The notes beneath the pieces were generated by a model, which was not told where the DNA came from, made no database searches, and worked only from the letters and a program-made list of their open reading frames with translations. Below are positions 1-5,145 of a stretch of DNA of 5,185 nucleotides, piece by piece. Location: positions 1 to 5,185 of the forward strand of contig CAKUFB010000199.1 in the NCBI GenBank assembly GCA_934647145.1, in the 5' to 3' direction. The first letter of the stretch is position 1. Every line of letters begins with the position of its first letter. A program made the translations under genes and the position numbers. Origin of the DNA: an uncultured Clostridia bacterium. GTDB lineage: Bacteria; Bacillota; Clostridia; Christensenellales; Aristaeellaceae.

Positions 1-205
1 CGCCGAACGCCGCCGCCAGCAGCATCGGCAGGGCTGCAATCATCGAGGCGCCGCCCACCGCCGCCATCGCCGCGCACTGCACCGACATCGCCAGAAACAC
101 CATCAGCGTCAGGCCGCGCACACTGGGCGCGAACCGCCTGCCGTACTCCTTGCAGGCGATGTTCTGCACGGCGTAAAACGCGGAGGAAATCAGGGCGTAA
201 AGCAT
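1..205 (-). CDS. Partial membrane transporter, DMT/EamA-like (N-terminal 68 residues)
   Basis: The minus strand reads from ATG at 205 to the window edge without a stop, giving 68 codons; the C-terminal part lies outside. The start is supported by an AAGAGGTGA Shine-Dalgarno at 219-211, about 8 nt upstream. The product begins MLYALISSAFYAVQNIACKE, followed by a basic turn (KEYGRR, residues 19-24) and two more hydrophobic stretches (about 31-50 and 52-68). A short first helix that starts almost at the initiator Met, ends in a QNxxxKxY-like motif and is followed by closely packed helices fits the drug/metabolite transporter superfamily; this is a family resemblance, not a proven hit. Its substrate cannot be told. 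It is transcribed divergently from the marR-ABC operon and may share control from the common intergenic region. Another small multi-helix membrane protein is possible. Confidence 0.55.
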   Translation of the reverse strand, partial: MLYALISSAFYAVQNIACKEYGRRFAPSVRGLTLMVFLAMSVQCAAMAAVGGASMIAALPMLLAAAFG

Positions 206-237
206 ATGCGTCACCTCTTCACGAGCATTCAACTGTA

Positions 238-266
238 AGTATACCGCCTCCTTCCGTTAAGAAAAA
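238..266 (-). promoter_or_regulatory. Candidate promoter for the divergent membrane protein gene
   Basis: On the minus strand TATACT occurs at 243-238, about 33 nt upstream of the ATG at 205. The hexamer 17 nt further upstream (266-261) reads TTTTTC, a poor -35 match. The -10 is good and correctly placed for a 5' leader of about 25 nt, but the weak -35 keeps this tentative. Confidence 0.3.
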
Positions 267-284
267 GCACAATCTCATTACTTC

Positions 285-300
285 TGTCGATTCTTCGACA
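285..300. promoter_or_regulatory. Perfect dyad in the divergent intergenic region
   Basis: TGTCGA (285-290) and TCGACA (295-300) form a perfect 6-bp inverted repeat around TTCT. It lies between the two divergent promoters, upstream of the candidate minus-strand -35. It could be a regulator-binding dyad, but it does not match the TTGC-type operators nearby and no regulator can be assigned. Confidence 0.3.
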
Positions 301-325
301 AAGTCGCGCGCGAACGAAAAAAAAT

Positions 326-340
326 GCTTGCGTGCGCAAT
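326..340 (+). promoter_or_regulatory. Operator 1, palindrome overlapping the -35
   Basis: GCTTGCGTGCGCAAT contains TTGCG-TG-CGCAA (328-339), a perfect 5-bp inverted repeat. It covers the -35 hexamer of the operon promoter and is nearly identical to the second palindrome at 360-374 (12 of 15 positions). Binding sites of MarR-family proteins are typically TTGC-N4-GCAA-like palindromes over their own promoter, so this is the likely autorepression site. Confidence 0.7.
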
Positions 341-356
341 CAATTTGTGGTATACT
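328..356 (+). promoter_or_regulatory. Sigma-A type promoter of the marR-ABC operon
   Basis: The -35 is TTGCGT (328-333) and the -10 is TATACT (351-356), with an ideal 17-nt spacer. The -10 is preceded by TGG (348-350), giving the extended TGnTATACT form. Transcription would start near 363, about 50 nt before the marR start codon. Both palindromic operators overlap this promoter or its start site. It is the only strong promoter seen for the three plus-strand genes. Confidence 0.8.
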
Positions 357-359
357 AAC

Positions 360-374
360 GCTTGCGTATGCAAG
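360..374 (+). promoter_or_regulatory. Operator 2, palindrome over the transcription start
   Basis: GCTTGCGTATGCAAG contains the inverted repeat CTTGC-GTAT-GCAAG (361-374). Its centre is 34 bp from that of operator 1, a little over three helical turns, and it spans the predicted start site near 363. Occupancy of both copies by MarR dimers would block both polymerase binding and clearance. Confidence 0.7.
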
Positions 375-413
375 GAATTTGCCGCGCACTCTGATACGGG
401 AGGTATTTATTCC

Positions 414-881
414 ATGAACGAACCGGTACGGCTTCACCTGATCAAAAACACCTCCGCCTTTTACCGCATGACCCAGTCCTACCTGAACGAGCATCTGAAG
501 GCCTACGACATGGGCAGCGGGCAGCAGTTCTTTCTGGACAGAATCGCGCGCAACCCGGGCATCAGCCTGCAGGAGCTGGCGCATTTGGGGTACTTTGACA
601 ACGGAACCGCCACGCGCGCGGTGCAGAAGCTGGTGGACAAGGGCTTCGTCCGGGTAGCGACCGACGAAAAGGACCGGCGCATCCGGCGGCTGCAGGTGAC
701 CCAGGAGGGTCTGCCCGCGCTGGAGGCCATGCGCGCGCTCAAGCGCGACTGGCGCAACGCGGTCATGCAGGGCTTTACCGAGGAGGAAAAGCAGACGCTG
801 AGCAGCCTGCTCGAGCGCCTGGTGGAAAACGCGCAGGCGCATCTGGCGGCGCTGGAGGAGCAAGAGGAGCAGCCGAAATGA
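414..881 (+). CDS. MarR-family transcriptional regulator
   Basis: This gene encodes a 155-residue winged-helix regulator, the usual MarR length, and probably the local repressor of the downstream exporter. N-terminal helices (about 5-32) and the C-terminal helix pair (about 100-150) are the expected dimerisation segments. The DNA-binding part spans about 36-99: a helix with ISLQELAHLG (50-59), a recognition helix near NGTATRAVQKLVDKG (63-77), and the wing with DEKDRRIRRLQVTQEG (84-99), which carries the DxxDRR signature of the family. ATG at 414 is preceded by GGGAGG (398-403). An in-frame ATG at 324 would lie inside the promoter and is rejected. The stop overlaps the next start as ATGA, so the first transporter gene is translationally coupled. 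The ligand is not evident from the sequence. Family assignment is firm; the role as repressor of this operon is inferred from position and operators. Confidence 0.93.
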   Translation: MNEPVRLHLIKNTSAFYRMTQSYLNEHLKAYDMGSGQQFFLDRIARNPGISLQELAHLGYFDNGTATRAVQKLVDKGFVRVATDEKDRRIRRLQVTQEGLPALEAMRALKRDWRNAVMQGFTEEEKQTLSSLLERLVENAQAHLAALEEQEEQPK

Positions 882-2596
882 AACGCATAATGGAATTCAT
901 ACGCCCCATGTACCGGCGGATTGCCTGGGGCCTTTTTATCAAGTTCCTGGGCACGATCAGCGAGCTGTTTCTGCCCTGGATTCTCTCTTATCTGATCGAC
1001 GACGTGATTCCGCTGAAGCGGGTGAACCTGATTCTGGCCTGGGGCGGCGCGATGCTGGCAGCGAGCGCGGTGTGCATCGTGGGTAACGTGGTGGCCAACC
1101 GGAACGCGGCCGCGGTCGCCCGCGACTCCACCCGCGCCATCCGCCACGCGCTCTACGAGAAGATCACCTACCTCTCCGACGCGCAGATCGACGCGATCGG
1201 CGTGCCCTCGCTGGTCTCCCGCCTGAGCACCGACACGTATAACCTGCACCACATGGTGGGCGTGGTGCAGCGCATGGGCGTGCGCGCGCCGATACTGGTC
1301 ATCGGCGGCATCCTGATGACGCTCACGCTGGACGTGCCCATGACGCTGGTGCTGGCGGCCACCGTGCCGCTGATCGGCGTCCTGGTGACGATGGTGTCCA
1401 AAAAGGGCGCGCGCATCTTCCGCGGGCTGCAAAACGCCATCGACGGACTGGTGCGCGTCATCCGCGAGAACATCACCGGTGCGCGCGTGATCAAGGCGCT
1501 GTCGATGAACGATTACGAGATCGACCGCTTCGCCCGGCAGAACCGCGAGGTATCCTCCCGCGAGATACACGCCAACGAGGTCATGGGCATGGGCCGGCCG
1601 ATCATGAACACGCTTCTGTACATCGGCCAGGCGGCGGTTATCTGCGTGGGCGCGTCGCGCGTACACTCGGGCGCGGCCGAGCCGGGCAGCATCGTGGCCT
1701 TTTTGTCCTATTTTACGATCATCGCCAACGCCATGATGGGCGTGACCCGCCTGTTCGTGGTGCTGACTCGCTCGGCGGCCTCGGCCAACCGCGTCAGCGA
1801 AATCCTCGACCTGCCCGAGGATCTGACCGTGCAGGCGCTGCCCGCCCCCGAAAAGAGCGAGTATCATATCGAATTCCGCGACGTGTCCTTCTCCTACAAC
1901 AAGCGCCGCCCCACGATCGAGCACATCTCCTTCGCGCTTCATCGGGGCGAGTCGCTGGGCCTGATCGGGGCGACCGGCTCGGGCAAGACCACGATCATCA
2001 GGCTGCTGATGCGCTTTTACGACGTGGACGAGGGGCAGATCCTGATCGACGGGCGCGACGTGCGCACCATCGAGCCGGAGGCGCTGCACACGATGTTCGG
2101 CGTGGCCTTCCAGAACGACAACGTGTTCTCCGACACCGTGCGCGAGAACATCCTGCTGGGCCGCAAGCTGTCCGACGAGGACGTGAACCGCGCCGTCCGG
2201 GACGCGCAGGCCGCCGGCTACATCTCGGAGCTGCCAAACGGCCTGGACGAGCGCCTGAACACCCAGGGCGCCAACCTCTCCGGCGGACAGCGGCAGCGCC
2301 TGCTCATCGCCCGCGCGCTGGCCGGCAAGCCCGACGTGCTGGTGCTGGACGACTCCTCGAGCGCGCTGGACTACCGCACCGACGCGGATCTGCGGCGCGC
2401 GCTGGCCAGAGGCTATTCGGACACCACCGGCATACTGGTCGCCTCCCGCGTCAGCTCCATCGCCCACTGCACGCAGATTCTGGTGCTGGACGAGGGCAGG
2501 ATCATCGGCCGGGGCAGCCACGAGCAGCTGCTGGCGACCTGCAGGGAGTATCAGGAAATCGCGCGCACGCAGATGGGAGGTCTGAAGAGTGCCTAA
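878..2596 (+). CDS. ABC half-transporter A, degenerate-site subunit of a heterodimeric exporter
   Basis: This 572-residue protein has a six-helix exporter membrane domain (about 14-300) followed by one nucleotide-binding domain. Visible motifs are A-loop Y340, Walker A GATGSGKT (364-371, K370), Q-loop Q412, signature LSGGQ (467-471), Walker B VLVLDD (487-492) and D-loop SALD (495-498). Two catalytic positions are changed: the Walker B glutamate is D492, and the switch histidine is S523 (VASRVSSI). Such substitutions characterise the non-hydrolysing site subunit of asymmetric exporters such as TM287/288, BmrCD and LmrCD. Its intact LSGGQ would complete the active ATP site of the partner encoded next. 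The start ATG overlaps the marR stop, with AAGAGG (862-867) as ribosome binding site. It most resembles multidrug exporters; the actual substrate is unknown. Complete, with no frameshift seen. Confidence 0.92.
   Translation: MKRIMEFIRPMYRRIAWGLFIKFLGTISELFLPWILSYLIDDVIPLKRVNLILAWGGAMLAASAVCIVGNVVANRNAAAVARDSTRAIRHALYEKITYLSDAQIDAIGVPSLVSRLSTDTYNLHHMVGVVQRMGVRAPILVIGGILMTLTLDVPMTLVLAATVPLIGVLVTMVSKKGARIFRGLQNAIDGLVRVIRENITGARVIKALSMNDYEIDRFARQNREVSSREIHANEVMGMGRPIMNTLLYIGQAAVICVGASRVHSGAAEPGSIVAFLSYFTIIANAMMGVTRLFVVLTRSAASANRVSEILDLPEDLTVQALPAPEKSEYHIEFRDVSFSYNKRRPTIEHISFALHRGESLGLIGATGSGKTTIIRLLMRFYDVDEGQILIDGRDVRTIEPEALHTMFGVAFQNDNVFSDTVRENILLGRKLSDEDVNRAVRDAQAAGYISELPNGLDERLNTQGANLSGGQRQRLLIARALAGKPDVLVLDDSSSALDYRTDADLRRALARGYSDTTGILVASRVSSIAHCTQILVLDEGRIIGRGSHEQLLATCREYQEIARTQMGGLKSA
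2575..2580 (+). promoter_or_regulatory. Ribosome binding site fixing a GTG start
   Basis: GGGAGG lies inside the 3' end of transporter A, 8 nt before GTG at 2589. No ATG occurs at suitable distance in that frame, so this site decides the GTG start and the 8-bp overlap with the upstream stop (TAA, 2594-2596). Confidence 0.75.
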
Positions 2597-4373
2597 GTAC
2601 AACATCGCCAATCCCGTGGATGCGAAGCCGCGTGACACGCGCTACCTGTTCAAAAAGCTCTGGGGCTATGTCCGGCAGTACCGCTGGACGTTCGCGCTGG
2701 CGCTGGCGCTGACCATCTGCGGAAACCTCTTCGACCTGATCGGCCCCAAGCTCTCGGGCGCGGCCATCGACGCGATCACCGACAAAAGCGGCGTGGACTT
2801 TCACTCGGTCTGGCTGTACGCAGGGCTGATGATCGCGTTCTACGTGCTCTCCTCGCTGCTTTCCTACCTCATCTCGGTGGTCATGATCCGCCTGTCCCAG
2901 AAGATCGTCTATCGCATGCGGCAGGACGCCTTCGAGAGCGTTTCCCGCCTGCCCGTCAGCTATACCGACTCCCATCCCATCGGCGACATCCTCTCCCGCC
3001 TGTCCTACGACATCGACACGGTCAACACCTCGCTGTCCCACGACATCATCCAGGTGCTCTCGAGCGTCATCACCGTCGTGGGCTCGCTGCTGATGATGCT
3101 GTCGATCTCGCCCATCCTGATGCTGGTGTTCGTGGTCACCGTGCCCCTGAGCATGGTCATCACCCGCTACATCACAAAACGCACCCGGCCGCTGTTCCGC
3201 GAGCGCTCCCGAAAGCTGGGCATGCTCAACGGCTATGTGGAGGAAATGGTCTCCGGCCTGCGCACCGCCAAGGCCTATCACTGCGAGGAAACCATGATCG
3301 AGCGCTTCGACCGGCACAACGAGGACGCCGTCCAGGCCTATTACCGCGCCGAGTACTATGGCAGCATCACCGGCCCGTCGGTCAACTTCATCAACAACCT
3401 GTCGCTGTCCTTCGTGAGCATGTTCGGCGCGATGCTGTTCCTGTTCGGGCGGATGTCGCTGGGGCAGATTTCCTCCTTTGTGCTGTACTCGCGCAAGTTC
3501 TCCGGCCCCATCAACGAGGTGGCCAACATCATTGCCGAGCTTCAGTCCGCCCTGGCGGCGGGCGAGCGCGTGTTCCGCCTGATCGACGAGCCCAGCGAAC
3601 CCGAGGACGCGCCGGACAGCGTATCCCTGCCCGAGGCCCGGGGCGACGTACGCATGGAGCATGTGTCCTTCGGCTACGAGCCCGGCCAGATCGTACTGCA
3701 CGACCTGTCGCTCAGCGCCCCGCCCGGCTCGGTCACGGCCATCGTCGGCCCCACCGGCGCGGGCAAGACCACGATCATCAACCTGCTGATGCGCTTCTAC
3801 GACAAGCAGGGGGGCGCGATCTACGTCGACGGCCATGAAATTCAGCAGATCAAGCGGGCCGACCTGCGCGCCGCCTATGCGATGGTGCTGCAGGAAACCT
3901 GGCTGTTCCGAGGCACCGTCTACGAAAACATCGCCTACGGCAGCGGCGGGGCCACCCTTGAACAGGTCAGGCACGCCGCCAAAATGGCGCACATCGATCA
4001 CTTTATCGAGCAGCTGCCCCAGGGCTACGACACCGTGATCTCCGAAAACGGCGGCAACATCTCCAAGGGACAGAAGCAGCTCATCACCATCGCCCGCGCC
4101 ATGCTGCTCAAGGCGCACATGCTGATCCTGGACGAGGCGACCTCAAACGTCGATACCCAGACCGAGCGCCGCATACAGGCCGCCATGCTCGAGCTGATGA
4201 AGGACAAGACCTGCTTCATCATCGCGCACCGGCTCTCCACCATCCAGAACGCCGACAACATCCTGGTCGTGCGCGACGGCGACATCGTGGAAACCGGCAC
4301 ACATGACCAACTCATGGCGAAAAACGGCTTCTATCGGCAGCTTTATATCGCACAGTTCGAACAGGCGGGGTAA
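2589..4373 (+). CDS. ABC half-transporter B, catalytic-site subunit of a heterodimeric exporter
   Basis: This 594-residue protein has a short polar N-terminus, a six-helix exporter membrane domain (about 32-320) and a nucleotide-binding domain. Motifs are A-loop Y363, Walker A GPTGAGKT (387-394, K393), Q-loop Q435 followed by ETWLF, Walker B LILDE (512-516, catalytic E516), D-loop SNVD (519-522) and switch H547 (IAHRLSTI). The signature reads ISKGQ (491-495) instead of LSGGQ. Its Walker motifs and partner A's LSGGQ would form the hydrolysing site, while its ISKGQ faces A's altered Walker B. The two lengths (572 and 594) are close to those of known heterodimeric pairs. The GTG start overlaps gene A by 8 bp, as expected for stoichiometric subunits of one membrane complex. 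Drug or lipid-like efflux is plausible; the substrate is not determinable. Confidence 0.93.
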   Translation: MPKYNIANPVDAKPRDTRYLFKKLWGYVRQYRWTFALALALTICGNLFDLIGPKLSGAAIDAITDKSGVDFHSVWLYAGLMIAFYVLSSLLSYLISVVMIRLSQKIVYRMRQDAFESVSRLPVSYTDSHPIGDILSRLSYDIDTVNTSLSHDIIQVLSSVITVVGSLLMMLSISPILMLVFVVTVPLSMVITRYITKRTRPLFRERSRKLGMLNGYVEEMVSGLRTAKAYHCEETMIERFDRHNEDAVQAYYRAEYYGSITGPSVNFINNLSLSFVSMFGAMLFLFGRMSLGQISSFVLYSRKFSGPINEVANIIAELQSALAAGERVFRLIDEPSEPEDAPDSVSLPEARGDVRMEHVSFGYEPGQIVLHDLSLSAPPGSVTAIVGPTGAGKTTIINLLMRFYDKQGGAIYVDGHEIQQIKRADLRAAYAMVLQETWLFRGTVYENIAYGSGGATLEQVRHAAKMAHIDHFIEQLPQGYDTVISENGGNISKGQKQLITIARAMLLKAHMLILDEATSNVDTQTERRIQAAMLELMKDKTCFIIAHRLSTIQNADNILVVRDGDIVETGTHDQLMAKNGFYRQLYIAQFEQAG

Positions 4374-4411
4374 GCCGCCCCGTGCGACCGCTGTGCATTT
4401 GTACTGCCCGA

Positions 4412-4426
4412 GTCGGCAGCGCCGAC
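4412..4426. repeat. Mini-hairpin, AGC loop (copy 1)
   Basis: GTCGGC-AGC-GCCGAC, 6-bp perfect stem. An identical copy lies at 4623-4637, and both are preceded by CCGA. Confidence 0.75.
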
Positions 4427-4430
4427 AGAA

Positions 4431-4493
4431 GTTTTCCGGAGAATTCCGGAAAACCGAAGAACCCGGGAGCTTCAATTTATGGCTCCCGGGTTC
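4431..4493 (+). repeat. Hairpin module 1 (type C + type A)
   Basis: First hairpin: GTTTTCCGGA (4431-4440), loop GAAT, TCCGGAAAAC (4445-4454), a perfect 10-bp stem. Junction CGAA (4455-4458). Second hairpin: GAACCCGGGAGC (4459-4470), 11-nt loop TTCAATTTATG, GCTCCCGGGTTC (4482-4493), a perfect 12-bp stem. Followed by GTGTTCTG. Bases 4446-4500 recur exactly at 4899-4953. Confidence 0.85.
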
Positions 4494-4510
4494 GTGTTCT
4501 GTCCGGCGGA

Positions 4511-4580
4511 AGCAACCGGAACCGGGCACTGCCCGGCGAAGAACCCAGCCGTTCCAATTTATGGCGGCTGGGTTCGTGTT
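4511..4580 (+). repeat. 70-bp exact direct repeat, copy 1
   Basis: Bases 4511-4580 are identical to 4722-4791 (offset 211). The unit covers a mini-hairpin, the CGAA junction and a complete type A hairpin, so whole modules have been duplicated recently. Confidence 0.85.
4522..4575 (+). repeat. Hairpin module 2 (mini-hairpin + type A)
   Basis: First hairpin: CCGGGC-ACT-GCCCGG (4522-4536). Junction CGAA (4537-4540). Second hairpin: GAACCCAGCCG (4541-4551), 13-nt loop TTCCAATTTATGG, CGGCTGGGTTC (4565-4575). The stem differs from module 1 but stays fully paired. Confidence 0.85.
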
Positions 4581-4603
4581 TTGGTCGGCGGCAGCAAGTG
4601 CAT

Positions 4604-4618
4604 GCAGGCTCAGCCTGC
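4604..4618. repeat. Mini-hairpin, TCA loop (copy 1)
   Basis: GCAGGC-TCA-GCCTGC. Identical copies are at 4815-4829 and 5122-5136. A second mini-hairpin follows after 4 nt. Confidence 0.75.
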
Positions 4619-4622
4619 CCGA

Positions 4623-4637
4623 GTCGGCAGCGCCGAC
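4623..4637. repeat. Mini-hairpin, AGC loop (copy 2)
   Basis: GTCGGC-AGC-GCCGAC, identical to 4412-4426. It lies upstream of a type C hairpin, as copy 1 does. Confidence 0.75.
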
Positions 4638-4641
4638 CATC

Positions 4642-4704
4642 AATCCGCAGGGAATCCTGCGGATTCGAAGAACCCAGCCGCTCCAATCTATGGCGGCTGG
4701 GTTC
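4642..4704 (+). repeat. Hairpin module 3 (type C + type A)
   Basis: First hairpin: AATCCGCAGG (4642-4651), loop GAAT, CCTGCGGATT (4656-4665), a perfect 10-bp stem with a different sequence but the same loop as module 1. Junction CGAA (4666-4669). Second hairpin: GAACCCAGCCG (4670-4680), loop CTCCAATCTATGG, CGGCTGGGTTC (4694-4704). Confidence 0.85.
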
Positions 4705-4721
4705 GTGTTCTATTCGGCGGC

Positions 4722-4791
4722 AGCAACCGGAACCGGGCACTGCCCGGCGAAGAACCCAGCCGTTCCAATTTATGGCGGCTGGGTTCGTGTT
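4722..4791 (+). repeat. 70-bp exact direct repeat, copy 2
   Basis: Identical to 4511-4580. The flanks diverge at once on both sides (4510 A versus 4721 C; 4581 T versus 4792 C). Confidence 0.85.
4733..4786 (+). repeat. Hairpin module 4 (mini-hairpin + type A)
   Basis: CCGGGC-ACT-GCCCGG (4733-4747), junction CGAA (4748-4751), then GAACCCAGCCG (4752-4762), loop TTCCAATTTATGG, CGGCTGGGTTC (4776-4786). An exact copy of module 2. Bases 4771-4807 also match 4689-4725 after module 3. Confidence 0.85.
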
Positions 4792-4814
4792 CTATTCGGC
4801 GGCAGCAGGTGGGT

Positions 4815-4829
4815 GCAGGCTCAGCCTGC
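4815..4829. repeat. Mini-hairpin, TCA loop (copy 2)
   Basis: GCAGGC-TCA-GCCTGC, identical to 4604-4618 and 5122-5136. Confidence 0.75.
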
Positions 4830-4851
4830 CCGGCGGCGGCAGCAGGTGGCT

Positions 4852-4878
4852 GTCGGCACTGCCGACCGGCAACGCCGG
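4852..4878. repeat. Two adjoining mini-hairpins
   Basis: GTCGGC-ACT-GCCGAC (4852-4866) is followed at once by CCGGC-AAC-GCCGG (4866-4878). They share base 4866, so the two stems cannot both be fully formed. Confidence 0.65.
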
Positions 4879-4883
4879 CATGA

Positions 4884-4946
4884 GTTTTCCGGGGAAGCCC
4901 GGAAAACCGAAGAACCCGGGAGCTTCAATTTATGGCTCCCGGGTTC
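4884..4946 (+). repeat. Hairpin module 5 (type C + type A)
   Basis: GTTTTCCGGG (4884-4893), loop GAAG, CCCGGAAAAC (4898-4907); junction CGAA (4908-4911); GAACCCGGGAGC (4912-4923), loop TTCAATTTATG, GCTCCCGGGTTC (4935-4946). Compared with module 1, the loop-closing pair of the first stem changes from A-T to G-C on both arms together. Confidence 0.85.
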
Positions 4947-4973
4947 GTGTTCTATCTGCGGAAGCAAGTGGCT

Positions 4974-4988
4974 GTCGGCACTGCCGAC
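4974..4988. repeat. Mini-hairpin, ACT loop
   Basis: GTCGGC-ACT-GCCGAC, identical to 4852-4866. A decayed third copy seems to start at 5004 (GTCGGCATC, with no matching 3' arm). Confidence 0.7.
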
Positions 4989-5037
4989 CGGCGGCAGGTG
5001 GCTGTCGGCATCGTCTGCCCGTAGCTCTTGTGGGGTA

Positions 5038-5097
5038 CAGCTTCGAAATATGGAGCTGCGAAGAATCCTGAGGCTCTGATCTATGGCCGAAGGATTC
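5038..5097 (+). repeat. Hairpin module 6 (degenerate)
   Basis: First hairpin: CAGCT (5038-5042), loop TCGAAATATGG, AGCTG (5054-5058), weak at 5 bp. Junction CGAA (5059-5062). Second hairpin: GAATCCTGAGGC (5063-5074), loop TCTGATCTATG, GCCGAAGGATTC (5086-5097), with a 2-bp internal mismatch. The stem sequence is of a third kind, yet junction and loop position are kept. Confidence 0.65.
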
Positions 5098-5102
5098 GCT
5101 TG

Positions 5103-5145
5103 GCCGGCGCTAGCACCGCCTGCAGGCTCAGCCTGCTAGTCCGGC
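5103..5145. repeat. Terminal compound hairpin at the 3' end of the convergent gene
   Basis: GCCGG (5103-5107) can pair with CCGGC (5141-5145), and CTAGCA (5110-5115) with TGCTAG (5134-5139). The inner mini-hairpin GCAGGC-TCA-GCCTGC (5122-5136) competes with the second pairing because bases 5134-5136 are shared. The minus-strand stop TAG (5138-5136) lies inside it. No T-tract follows on either strand, so a standard intrinsic terminator is not supported. Confidence 0.45.

Larger units (their letters stand above)
4412..5136 (+). repeat. Composite intergenic hairpin array
   Basis: This non-coding stretch between convergent genes is built almost entirely of inverted repeats. Six modules lie in the same orientation (second-hairpin starts at 4459, 4541, 4670, 4752, 4912 and 5063; spacings 82, 129, 82, 160 and 151 bp). 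Each module is a first hairpin, the tetranucleotide CGAA, and a second hairpin. The first five second hairpins are followed by GTGTT and a short linker that ends CGG(C/A)AGCA; the sixth has a diverged linker also ending AGCA. Mini-hairpins with 3-nt loops fill the gaps. Three plus-strand frames stay open through parts of it, but they give repetitive peptides without ribosome binding sites. I do not recognise the family; REP/BIME-like mobile repeats or a structured RNA are the main possibilities. Confidence 0.85.

Noticed and set aside
324..413. Upstream extension of the MarR gene to an ATG at 324
   Set aside because: That start lies upstream of the promoter -10 and has no ribosome binding site; ATG at 414 has GGGAGG at the right distance and gives a normal MarR length.
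503..4118. Long minus-strand open frames (711 and 538 codons) opposite the regulator and transporter genes
   Set aside because: They are antisense shadows of GC-rich coding sequence, rich in His, Ala, Gly and Asp with no recognisable domain, and they oppose three well-supported genes.
4364..4382. Intrinsic terminator at the end of the ABC operon
   Set aside because: GGCGG/CCGCC around the stop codon gives only 5 bp and no T-tract follows. The array hairpins are likewise followed by GTGTTCT rather than a T run.
4303..5079. Overlapping plus-strand open frames across the hairpin array (up to about 258 codons)
   Set aside because: Three frames are open because the repeat core lacks stops in forward frames. 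None has a ribosome binding site, the starts lie inside the transporter gene or in a hairpin loop, and each yields the same repeats in different frames.
4431..5097. CRISPR array
   Set aside because: Repeat spacing is irregular (82-160 bp), the intervals are themselves palindromic repeats rather than unique spacers, and no cas genes are visible.
4431..5097. Integron attC cassette array
   Set aside because: No GTTRRRY-type core sites, no cassette genes between the hairpins, and no integrase in view.
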